Origin: Myxococcales bacterium
GTDB taxonomy: Bacteria; Myxococcota_A; Polyangia; Polyangiales; Polyangiaceae
DNA length: 64,000 nucleotides
Reading direction: 5' to 3'
NCBI GenBank assembly: GCA_016712525.1
Contig: JADJQX010000007.1
Location: 2,294,001-2,358,000, forward strand
The notes below the pieces were generated by a model, which was given only the letters and a program-made list of their open reading frames with translations, made no database searches and had not been told where the DNA came from. The position numbers and the translations under genes are program-made. Each line of letters starts with the position of its first letter. Within the stretch, counting starts at the first letter, position 1. Of the stretch, positions 43,954 to 54,500 are shown piece after piece.

Positions 43954-45255
43954 TCAACGGCCCACGAGCTTCCGAAACGACGTCCTCGGCAGCCCTGCTG
44001 CGCGCGCCGCGGCCGCGACGTTTCCCCGCGCCTTCTTCAGGAGCGAACCCGCATAGTCCTTCGTGATCTCGGGCGGCGGCCCCGATGGCGTCTTCGTGCG
44101 GAGGACGCTCGAGATGCACGCCTCGGTGATGAGCCTCGGGTCCTCCGCGACCTCCGTCGTACGGAGGAGCACGTTGCGCAGCTCTCTCACGTTTCCCGGC
44201 CAGTCGTGGGCCGAGAGGCGCGCGAGAGCCCCTGGCGTGAGGCTGCGTTCCCCGAGCTCGTCCGCGTGCAAGAAGAGCAGACGGCGAGCGATCGCCGCGA
44301 TGTCACCGGGCCTCTCCCGGAGCGGTGGGATCTCGATCACGAACGCCTCGAGGCGGTGGTAGAGGTCTCGACGAAAGCGTGACTCCGCAACGTCGCTCGC
44401 GAGCGACTTGTGCGTGGCCGCGATGACCCGGACGTCGGCGCGCTCGCCCGCGCCTCGCTCACCCACGCGCTTGATCGCGTACCCGTCGAGGGCGCGGAGC
44501 AGCTTGGGCTGCGCGTCCAGGGGGAGCTCTCCTATCTCGTCGAGAAAGAGCGTCCCTTGCTCGGCGTCGCCGAAGGCTCCGTATTGCTTGTGCACGGCAC
44601 CGGTGAAGGCCCCCCGCTCGTGGCCGAAGAGCAAGCTCTCGACGAGATCGCGAGGGAGCGCGGCGACGTTCACCGGGACGAACGGGCCCTCCGCTCGCCT
44701 CCCCGCGTCGTGGAGCGCGCGGGCCACGAGCTCCTTGCCCGTCCCGGTCTCCCCCAAGATGAGCACCGGTGCGGCCATGTTCGAGAGCCGACGCACACGC
44801 GCCGCGAGCTTCCGCATCGCGAGCGAGCCACCCGCGATCCCCTCGAGGGGCGCTTCCTTCGCCCACATGCTCGCGCGCTGGTGCTCCTCGGCGTAGGCGT
44901 GCACCACGATCTGAGTCTCGCCGATCGTGATGGTGGCGCCTGCCGAAGCCCACGCCTGCTCGACGCGTGCACACCCGACGAACGTGCCGTTCGTCGAGCC
45001 CAAGTCACGGACCAGCAGCCTGTCACCGTCCACCGAGAGGGCGCAGTGCGTACCGCTCACCGTCCTGTCCGAGAGCCTCACCTCCGCCGAGCGGGAGCTG
45101 CCGAACACCTTCGGCACCTCGTCGATCGTGTGCAGTCGGCTCGTGTCGCCTTCGAACACCTCGAGGGTGAAGGTCCGCGCGCCCGGCATGAGGGGTATCT
45201 CGATGGTCGCGTCGCTCGTGCGCTCGCTCTCGGCGTTCCGTTCCGTTCGATCCAT
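43954..45255 (-). CDS. Sigma-54-dependent activator with N-terminal FHA domain (433 aa)
   Basis: A transcription activator of the NtrC/enhancer-binding class. Residues about 28-112 are an FHA domain (VFGSSRSAEVRL, SGTHCALSV, RDLGSTNGT), which binds phosphothreonine, replacing the usual receiver domain. The AAA+ core has Walker A GETGTGKE (168-175), the sigma-54 contact loop GAFTGA (215-220) and Walker B GTLFLDEIGE (234-243). The C-terminal helix-turn-helix is GNVAAAARAAGLPRTSFRKL (411-430). FHA-type activators are characteristic of myxobacteria, where Ser/Thr kinases control them. Targets cannot be named; I did not find a good -24/-12 promoter nearby. Confidence 0.93.
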   Translation of the reverse strand: MDRTERNAESERTSDATIEIPLMPGARTFTLEVFEGDTSRLHTIDEVPKVFGSSRSAEVRLSDRTVSGTHCALSVDGDRLLVRDLGSTNGTFVGCARVEQAWASAGATITIGETQIVVHAYAEEHQRASMWAKEAPLEGIAGGSLAMRKLAARVRRLSNMAAPVLILGETGTGKELVARALHDAGRRAEGPFVPVNVAALPRDLVESLLFGHERGAFTGAVHKQYGAFGDAEQGTLFLDEIGELPLDAQPKLLRALDGYAIKRVGERGAGERADVRVIAATHKSLASDVAESRFRRDLYHRLEAFVIEIPPLRERPGDIAAIARRLLFLHADELGERSLTPGALARLSAHDWPGNVRELRNVLLRTTEVAEDPRLITEACISSVLRTKTPSGPPPEITKDYAGSLLKKARGNVAAAARAAGLPRTSFRKLVGR

Positions 45256-45535
45256 GACGTCCTCCGTGGAGCGCGGGGAGGTTCATGAGGCCCCGGCTCG
45301 TGCGCGTCCATCGGCAGGCACGGTGGCCGTGTTTCCGAAAAACGGCGGGAGGCAGGACGATTCTTTCGCCCGTATCTATTCGGAACAACTGAACAATCTT
45401 CCATCCGAGGCACACGTCCATCCCTGCGCGTGGGCGCAGCTCCGGACGGAATTCCGGAACGATTCCGAGCCTCGAAAAGGCTCGGGCCCGGGGCGGAAGA
45501 ACCGCACCAGGCCCGCGCGAGTGGGAAGGACCGGC
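45256..45535. other. Intergenic region between the sigma-54 activator and the giant TPR gene
   Basis: No gene is seen in these 280 bases. A direct repeat of GAACAA at 45383 and 45391, in an AT-rich patch upstream of the activator gene, may be part of its promoter or a protein-binding site. A hairpin near 45465-45485 lies downstream of the giant gene. Confidence 0.4.
45465..45485 (-). terminator. Possible terminator of the giant TPR gene
   Basis: CCGAGCC (45465-45471) pairs with GGCTCGG (45479-45485). On the minus strand the hairpin lies about 50 bases after the giant gene's stop and has T's in its loop, but no T run follows. Confidence 0.4.
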
Positions 45536-48500
45536 TCAGCCGACGGCGATGCCGAGCGTCTTCCTGAGGGCGAGGTACTGCTCGCTCACCGAGAAGACGA
45601 GGAGCTCCTTCATCTTCTCCTGAGGGGGAAGGTCACCCGGGAGCTGCTGCTCCGCGCTGATGATCTTCTTCGCGATGTCGAGATCGGCGCACAAGAGGAG
45701 GCCTGCGCGCGCGGCCGTGATCTCGGTCGCCTGCATCCAGCGCTTCAGATCGGCGCGAGCGCCGTCCTCGACGAAGCGGTTGACGACGAGGCGAAGCGAG
45801 TCGCGCTCGACGGGCTGCATGTACTTCATGAACGTCGTCGCCGTCGTGTTCACGGCCTGGGCCATGTTGTCGGGGACGGCGAAGTCGGGCATCACCATCT
45901 TGATCGCCGAGAACAAGATGACCTTGAGCTCGTCGAGCGTCGGGAAGAGCGTCTTGATGTAGTGCTCCGACCGGTAGTACGCGAGGTGCTTGCCGACGAT
46001 GAACGTGAGCTCCTGGGGCGTGAACCCCGTGAGCACCGTGTTCCCCGCGACGCTCGCCACCGGGCGCGAAGGCACGGTCACGAGAGCGCCGGGCACGTCG
46101 TTGCGGAGGTAGAGCTCGGGCAGCGGAATACCGAGGACCTGAGCCGCCCAGCCGAACGTCTTCGCGAAGGTGACGGTCGAGGTGGCAGGGTCTTGTTTGA
46201 ACTGCTTCGGAAGCTGCGGAGCCTGCTTCGCCTGAGCGAGCGCGGTGGTCTTCGCGAGGATGGCCGCGGGCGTGACGAACTCGAAGATCTTCCCGATGAA
46301 GATGTTGTCGTCCTTGTGGAAGAGGTTCTTCACCCACTGCTCGTTGTCGAGCCGGCTCTTCACTTGGATCATGCCGCGCGGGCGGTAGTCCTCGAAGAAT
46401 CGCTGCTCTTCTTCGTCGGCCTTGTGGAGGAACGACAGGGCCGCGCACATGCACCACGCGCGATCGTAGTCGTGCATCTTGAGCGAGAGCTTGTAGAGGC
46501 TCCGGTACGGGTCGACGCGGAGCGGCTCCTTCTGGAGCACGAGCAAGTGCTCGCCGATCGCCGCCTCGATGTTGTCGGTGTTCTCGTAGAGCTCGGCCAA
46601 GATCTGGCGCTCGAGGGCCTCGTCGGGCTTGAACCGCGTGGCCATCTTGAAGGCCTCGATCGCGTTCGCCCACTCCCGCTGGCGGTCGCGGTAGATGAGA
46701 CCGAGCGAGTGCCAGAGCGTGTACTCGAGATCGGGATCCGAGATGTTCGCGGTCGAGAGGCGGCGGAGCATCTTGCGGAACGCCCGCTCGAGGCCCTTCC
46801 AGTCCTGCTGACCGGTGAGGATTTTGTTGATGCGGTCGAAGGCCTGGAGGTCCTTCGGGTTGAGGTCCAAGGCCTCGTTGAAGAGCTCCACCGCGCGCTC
46901 GAGGTCGCCCTCTTTGTCGCGGTAAAGCTGCGCCATCGTGAACATGAACTTCGACTTGCGCATGGGATCTTTTTCCATGTCGGCGATCGCCTGCACGGTG
47001 TCGATCATGCGCGCCCAGTTCCCGGTCTGCTCGTAGAGCGCGAGCATCTTGTGGAGGAGCGGCCTGTCCTCCGGCTTGATGTCCTTCGCCTCTTCGAGGG
47101 CCTCGATGGCCTTCAGCGGGGCCTTGTCGTTGTCGTTCCAGATGTCCGCGATCTCGAGCAGCATCTTGAAGCGCTCGTCGCCGTCCATCACGTTGTCGAG
47201 GATCTGGCGCCGGTAGAGGACGACCTGCTTCCAGTCCTTGATCTCGGCGTACACCTCGATGAGCGCGTCGAGCGTGGGGCGGTGCCCCGGATCGACCCCG
47301 AGCGCCTTCTCGAAGTTGTTGATGGCCTGCTTCGCCTGCCCCTGCTCGCGCTTGATTCGCCCGAGCTTGAAGTAGACGTCGGCGCGCGCCTCGGTCTCGT
47401 CCTCGCCGAGCGAGGTGAGGACCTTCTGGAAGTTGTTGAGCGCGCCGGCCCAATCCTTCAACCGGAAGCAGACCTCCGCGAGGCCGCGGATCGTCACCTG
47501 GTCGGTGAGATCGAGCTGCTGCGCGGCCGAGTAGGCCTTGAACGCGCGATCGTCCTTGCCGAGCGCGGCTTGGGTCTGACCGAGCTTGTTCCAGAGATCG
47601 TGCTGCTCGGAGCGATCACGCTTGCCAGCCTTGCGCGTGAGCATCTCGAGGAGCGGCTCCGCCTTGGGCCAGTTCTCGCGCGCTACGTACTCGTGCGCGA
47701 GCGGGAGCGCCGCTTCTTCGTTGTCGGGATCGGCTTCGTTCGCCGACTCCCACGCGAGCACCGCCGACTCGTGGTCCCCGAGCATCTCCTCGCGGAGACG
47801 ACCGAGCTCGACGAGGATGCGCGCGCGCTGACGCGGCACCGCGGTGTAGCTCTGTTCTTGGTCGATGTACCTCGCCGCCTTGTCGTAGTCGGCGTTGTCC
47901 ATCGCGATCTGGCGGAGCGCCTGGAGCGACGGGATGTGCGACGGGTCGAGGTCGAGCGCCATCTCGTACCGGTCTTGGGCCCCGATGCGATCGCCGACCT
48001 TCTCGTCGAGCGCCTTGCCGATGCGGAAGAACGCCTCGACCCGCTGCTTCGCGTCCGGCGTGAGCTCGGCGACTCGGGTCATCGAGTCGATCGCGGAGTT
48101 GATGTCGCCGGTCTTCTCGTAGAGCTTCGAGAGCGCCTCGAGCGCCGGGACGTTCGTCTCCTCGATGTCGACGATGTTGCGGTACGCGTCGATCGCGCGC
48201 TCCGAGTCCTGGATTTCGTCCGCGTAGACCTGTGCGATAGCGCCGTACAGGTCGACCTTGGTACGACGATCGATGGTCGCCGCGATGTGGCGATCGTAGG
48301 TGGTGATGAGCTCGTTCCAGAGCCGGAGCTTGCGGTAGCACCGGGCGAGGCCGACGTACGCTTCTTCCTGGTTCGGGTCGATCTCGACGGCCTGCTCGAG
48401 GCGGGTCGCGGCGACGTCGGCCTTGAGGAACTGGTCCTCCTGGAGACGCGCGATCTTGAGCAAGAGGTCGATGCGCTCGCGCTCCGTCGCGACCACGTCG

Positions 48501-51500
48501 AGCGCGGCCTCGAGGATCTTCACGAGCTCGGCCCACTGCTCCAGGGCCTCGTAGACGCGCTCGAGACCCCGCATCGCCGGGAGGCTGACGGGATCGATGT
48601 CGAGCACCTCTCGGTAGGTCTGCGCCGCGCGAGGGAGCTCGTTCGGCATCGCCTCGTAGAGCGCGCCGATGCGGAGCTTGGTCTGCGCGATGCCCTCGGG
48701 CGCCGTGAGCGCTCCCACCTTGCGATGGAGGACCTCGACGAGCTCGCGGTTCTGCGCTCGCGAGGCGTAGATGCGCTCGAGGTTCTCGATCGCCGGGACG
48801 AAGTGGCCGTCCACGTCGAGCGCGCGGGTGAAGTACCCGACCGCCTGGTCGGTCTGCCCCATCTGCACGTCGAGGAGCTCACCGAGCTCGGTGAGGATCT
48901 CCTTGCGGTCGGTGTCGCTCACGGCGACGTCGAGCGCGCGCGTGAGCGTCGCGCCGAGCTGCTGCCAGTTCGCGTTCTTTCGGTAGAGCTGCGCCATCTG
49001 GCGGAGCGCGCCGACGTTGTTCGGGTCGAGCTGGACGATCTGCGCGTAGTAAGGCTGCGCGTACTCGGGGTGGCCGAGGTCGTCGCCGTACCATTTCGCG
49101 AGGTGGAGGCAGAGGCGGACCTTCTGCGCGGCCTCGGTCTGCTGCTGGAGCAGCTCGTTCGCGCGCTGGATCACCTCGCCCCAACGGCCCGTCGCCTGGG
49201 CCATTCGCTCGAGGTACTTCGACGTGTCACGGTCGTGGAAGTCTTCCTCGAACGCCGTGACGAGCGCGTCGAGCGCGGCGCTCTTGTCCTCGACCTTCTC
49301 TTCGCACACCTTCGCCACGCGGCGGAGGAGGTCCGAGCGCTCGGGGATGTCCTCGCGGGTCTCGCGGCGCGCGAGGTAGAGCTCGATGAGCGCCTCCCAG
49401 CGAGCCGCGGCCGTGTGCAGCTTCTCGAGCTCGAAGAAGGCCTCGTCGTGGGCCGCGTCGAGCTCCAGCACCTTCTGCCACGCGAGAGTCGCCTTGTCGG
49501 GCTCCTCGACGGTGTCGCGCCAGAGGGCCGCCACACCACGGAGCTCCTCGATGCGCGCGGCCGTGTCCGTGAGGGCGTCGGCGCGGCGCATCTTGACGTC
49601 GATGACGTCGACGGGCTGCTCTTGGCTCCGGTAGATGGCCTCGAGCGCGTCGAGCGCCTCGAGGTCGGGGGCGACGTCGAGCAGCTTTCGCCAGGCGTCG
49701 GCCGCGTCGTACGGCTGCTGGAGACGGTCGCCGTACGTGCGCCCGAGCTCGCGGAACAGCTCCTTGAGCTCGTTCTCGTCGAGCATCGAGGCCGCGCGAT
49801 CGACCTGCTGATGAAGCGCGGTGACGAGCTCTTGCGGGTCGTCCTGACGGCGACGGATGTCGGCGATCGCGCGGAGGGCCGCGAGGTTCGCGTAGTCCGT
49901 GTCGAGGACGCGGTTCCAATCGGTGAGCGCGAGGTCGTCACGCGACAGACGCTCGGTGAAGACGCGCGCGCGGCGCGTGAGGATGTTCACGCGGTCGTCG
50001 TCGGCCTGGGCGATGTCGTGCTGACGCTCGAGCACGTCGACGAGCTCGCGCCACGCCTGCTGACCCTCGTAGAGCTGGGCCAAGGCCGCCAGCGCCTCGG
50101 GGTCCTCGCCGCGGAGATCGAGCACGAGCTTCCACGTGTCGATCGCGCGGATCGGGTCGTTCAAGCGCTCGGCCGCGAGGTGAGCGAGCTTCGCGCGGAT
50201 GTCGGCCTCGGCGGCGTCGCCCGCGGCGTTCTCGAGCTCACGCTCGTAGACCGTGTTGAGCTCCTTCCACGCGCCTTGGGACTCGTAGATCCGGCCGAGG
50301 GCCGCGATCGCACCTTCGTGGGTGCGGTCGAGACCGTCGAAGATCATACGGTAAGCCCGCGTAGCATTTGGCAAATCCTGGAGCTCGACCTCGTAGGCCT
50401 CGCCGAGACGTGCCCACAGCTCGACGAGCTCGGGGGCCTCCGCGGGGACCTGCACCCTCGCCTCGAGCACCTCGGCCAGCTCGGCCCACTGCTGGAGCGA
50501 GAGGTAGATGCGATCGAGGTTCGCGAGCGTCTCGGCCTCGAGCGGGTCGACCGTGCGGACGTACTTGTACGTCTCTTCGGCCTTCTGCACGTCGCCGAGC
50601 TCCTCTTCGAAGGTCTTGGCGAGCCGCTTGCCGAGCACGCGCTGGACTTCCTTGTCCTCGGCGTGGAGGCCGAGCACGTCGGCGTACGCGTTGGCGAGTT
50701 GCTCCCAGCCGCCGTCGATCCCGGACGCGACACGCGGGGCCTCTTCGCCCGCGCGCTCGTCGAGCGGGTATTCCTTGAGGGCCCGCACGTAGACGGACAT
50801 CGTCTGGACGGGATCGAGGAGCTTCTCCTCGTAGAGCTCGGCGATGCGGTAGTACGCGGCGAGCCGCTCCTCCTGGCCACCCGCGCGGCCGTCGACCGGG
50901 TCCGCGGGGATGTGGGTGAGCTGGGCCTCGTGCACCGCGACGAGCTTCTCCCACTCGCTCGCGTTGCGGTAGAGCGGCTCGAGGATCTCGGCCACTTCCG
51001 CCTGCTTCATGTTCTGCGCGAACAGCCCCTCGAGGGCGGCGAGCGTCGGCGCGTGCTCGGGCGAGGAGGTGATCACCTCGCGGTACGAAGCGATCGCGAG
51101 ATCCAGGTTGGCGAGCTTGTGCTCGTAGACCTGGCCCAAGCGGTACTTGAAGTCGAGGATCTCGTCCGCCGAAGCCGCGATGTCGGCCTCACGGGCCAGG
51201 ATGGCCGCGAGGTCGCTCCAGCGCTCGGTTTGGACGAAGAGGCGGTCGAGGGATTGGAGCGCGACCTGGTTGTCGGGCTGAACGTCGAGCACGCGACGGT
51301 AGCGCACGATGGCGCTCGTCGTGTCCTCCAGGGACAGCTCGAAGATCTGGGCGGTCCGGAGTCCGAGCTCGACGAACCGGTCCGGGTTCTCGTCGAGCTT
51401 GTCGAGCTCGGCGTCGTAGAGGGCCGCGACGTTCGCGTAGAGGCCGAGCGCCATCGCGAGGCGCTCGAGGTTCTGGAGGGTCTGCTCGTTGCCGTTGTCG

Positions 51501-54500
51501 AACGCGAGCGCACGCGCGAACGTGTCGAACGCGTTCTTCGGCTCTTCGAGCGCGTCCTCGTAGAGGCGCGCGATCCGGTGGAGGAGGTCGACCTTGAGGA
51601 ACGGATCGGTCCCGTGGGCGACTTGCACCTCGTGGACCGACACGAGCGCGCGCCACTGGCTCCCTGCCTCGTAGACGGGCTCGAGCACGGCGGCGGCACC
51701 GAGCGGATCCTTGTCACCGCCCTTGAGGCCTTCGAGGGCCGCGAGGGTCGGCTCGTGATCGGGCTGCTGCCCGAGGATGTCGCGGTAGAGCTCGATCGCC
51801 CGCGACACGTCCTCGAGCCGCTTCTCGTAGAGCTCCGCGATCCGGTACTGGAACCCGACCGACTCGGCGGGATCCGTGCACATCTCGCTCTCGCGCGTGA
51901 GCACGCTCAAGAGCTCGGGCCAGTTCTGCGCCTGCTCGTAGAGCACGTCGAGCCGCGAGAGCGCCTGGAGATCGTCGGGATCGAGCTCGAGGATCTTCTG
52001 GTACGTGTCGATCGCGCGCGGCACGTCGCCGAGCTCGCGCTCGTAGACCGCCCCGACCTGGTAGAAGATCCGCTTCTTCTCGTCGGGGTCGACGATGAGG
52101 TCGGCCTTGCGTGCGTAGACGGCCAAGAGGTCGACCCAGCGCGAGAGGCCGAGGTACCGCTTGATGAGGGCGTCGAGCGCGCGGAGATCGTCGCCGTCGA
52201 GCTCGAGCACCTTGTTGTAGACTGCAATGGCCTCTTCGGGCTTCTCGAGGACGTCCTCCTCGATGGCCGCGGCCTGGTAGAGCGCGTCCTTCTTGTCCTG
52301 CGGCTCTTCGACGATGTCGGCCTTACGCTGGAGGGTCTTCGAGAGCTCGGAGTAGCGCTCCGTCTGCCGGAAGAGGCGCTCGAGCGACTCGACCGCGTTC
52401 AGGTTCAGGACGTCGATCGTGAGCACGCGACGGTAGTGCGCGATCGCGGTGTCGACGGCGCCGAGGTCTTGCTCGTGAACGCGGGCGCTCATGGTGAGGA
52501 GCGCGCTCGACAGCGCCGGATCGTCCGTCTCGGACGACTGGTGCTCGTAGACGTTCGCGAGGTCGGCGAAGCGCGCGGTGGTGCGAGCGACGCGATCGAT
52601 CTGCTGCTGGGTGCGTTCGTTCGCGGGATCCTCGCCGAGGGCCCGGGCGAGGGTGTTGAACGCCGAGTCGAGATCGCCGGCGGCGTCCTCGAAGAGCTGG
52701 GCGATTTGGTGCAAGAGCTCGACCCGACGAGAGGAGTCGTCGCTCCGACGAACCTGGACCTCGTGCGCGCCGATGAGCTTCGCGTGGTCGCCGGTCTGGC
52801 GGTAGAGCGGCTCCAAGAGGTCGGCGATGGTGAGCTCGTACGCCGGATCCTTGCCGAGGCGCTCGAGCGCCGTGAGGGCCTCTTGGTTTCCGATCTCGCG
52901 CTCGAGCACGGCGCGATACCCTTCGATCGCGACGTCGATCTGCGCCATCTCACGCTCGCGGAGCGACGCTAGTCGCAACATGAGCGAGATCTGCTGCGCG
53001 TCGTCCTGCGCGAGCACGAGCTGCGCCTCGAGGTTGTCGGCGAGCTCGCTCCACATCTTTTGACGTGTGAACAGCGCGTCGAGCGCGCCGAGCGCCGCCG
53101 TGCTCGCCGAGTCGATCTCGAGCACCTTTCGCCACGAGGCGACGGCGTCCTCCGGACGACCGAGCTTCTCGTCGAAGGTCGCGGCCATCTGCCCGTAGAG
53201 CGTCTCGCGGAGCTCCGAGTCGGTGGTCTGCTCGATGCGACGTTCGATCACACCGATGAGGTCGGTCCAACGCGACGTGCGCACGAAGAGCTGCTCGAGC
53301 TCGGAGAGCGCCTCGCCGTCGGCCGGATCGGCCGCGAGCACCTTGCCGTAGGCGGCCGCCGAAGCGTCGACCTCCTTGAGCTGCTCGTCGAACACCTTCG
53401 CCTGACGCATCCAGAACTCGCGCGCGAGCAGAGCGTCCGTGAGCGAGTCGGCCACCTCACCGTAGAGATCGGTGAGGCGCTTCCACGCATTGGACGTCGC
53501 CACGATCGCCTCGAGCTCCGTGCGGGTCTCGGGCTGGTGGGGCTGCTCTTTCACCGCGAGCGCGAGGGCGTCGAACGCGCGGGTCGCGTCCCCGAGAGAC
53601 TCCGAGGAGATGCGCGCGATCTTGCGATAGAGCTGCACCTTCTTGTCGGAGTCGGCGTCGGCTTCGCTCAAGATCTCGAGCGCGAAGATGAGCTTCGGCC
53701 AGTCCGAGCGCTCCTCGTAGATCGCCTCGAGGATCGCGGCGGCCTCCCCGCGGAGGCTCTCGTTCTTGAGCAGATTCTCGAGCGCGAGCCGCGCGCCGTC
53801 GTGGGTCGGCTGCAGGAACAAGATCTCGCGGTAGTTCTCGAGCGCCGCCACGGCGTCGCCGAGATGGAGCTCGAGCGCTTGTCCGAGGCGGTACTTGAGG
53901 TCGACGAGCTCGCTCTCGGGCAAGTCGAGCTCGATACGGCGACGGAGCACGTCCGCGTACGGAGCCCAACGTTCGAGCTGCCCGTAGAGAACGTCGAGCG
54001 CCGCCAGCGCACGCGCGTCGGTAGGCTCGTCCTCGAGGACCGCGTCGTACGTGTCGATCGCGCGGTCGACGTCGCGCAGCTCGGTCTCGTAGAGCTTCGC
54101 GATCTCGTAGCTTATCGCCTTCTTCTCGTCGGAGGAGGCCGCGAGCTCACGCTTCTTCTCGTAAATACCGAGCAATTCCGAGAATTTGGACGTGTCGCGG
54201 TAGAGGCGTTCGAGCGCCGCCAGGGCGTCCTGGTTCTCGCTGTCGGCCTCGTGCACCGCGCGGTAGGCCGCGAGCGCGGGCTCGACGTCCTTGCGCTCTT
54301 CGACGTGCACCCGTCCGAGCTTCAGCCGGAGGGCGATCGCGAGGTCGCGATCGGCCGAGTCATCGGCCTTCTGCACGGCCGCGCCGTACGCGGCGATGAC
54401 CTTCTCCCAGCCGTTCGTCGCCTTCGCCGAGCGCTCGACGTCGGCCGTGGCCTGCTCCTCGTGGGGGACGATCTCGAAGGCCGCGAGGTAGCGCTCGAAG

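Noticed and set aside
44927..52972. Open frame of 2681 codons on the plus strand, opposite the giant TPR gene
   Set aside because: It is a shadow: high GC and the codon pattern of the TPR protein remove stops from the opposite strand. Its translation is Leu/Val/Arg/Glu-rich with no domain, and it also crosses the antisense of the sigma-54 activator gene.
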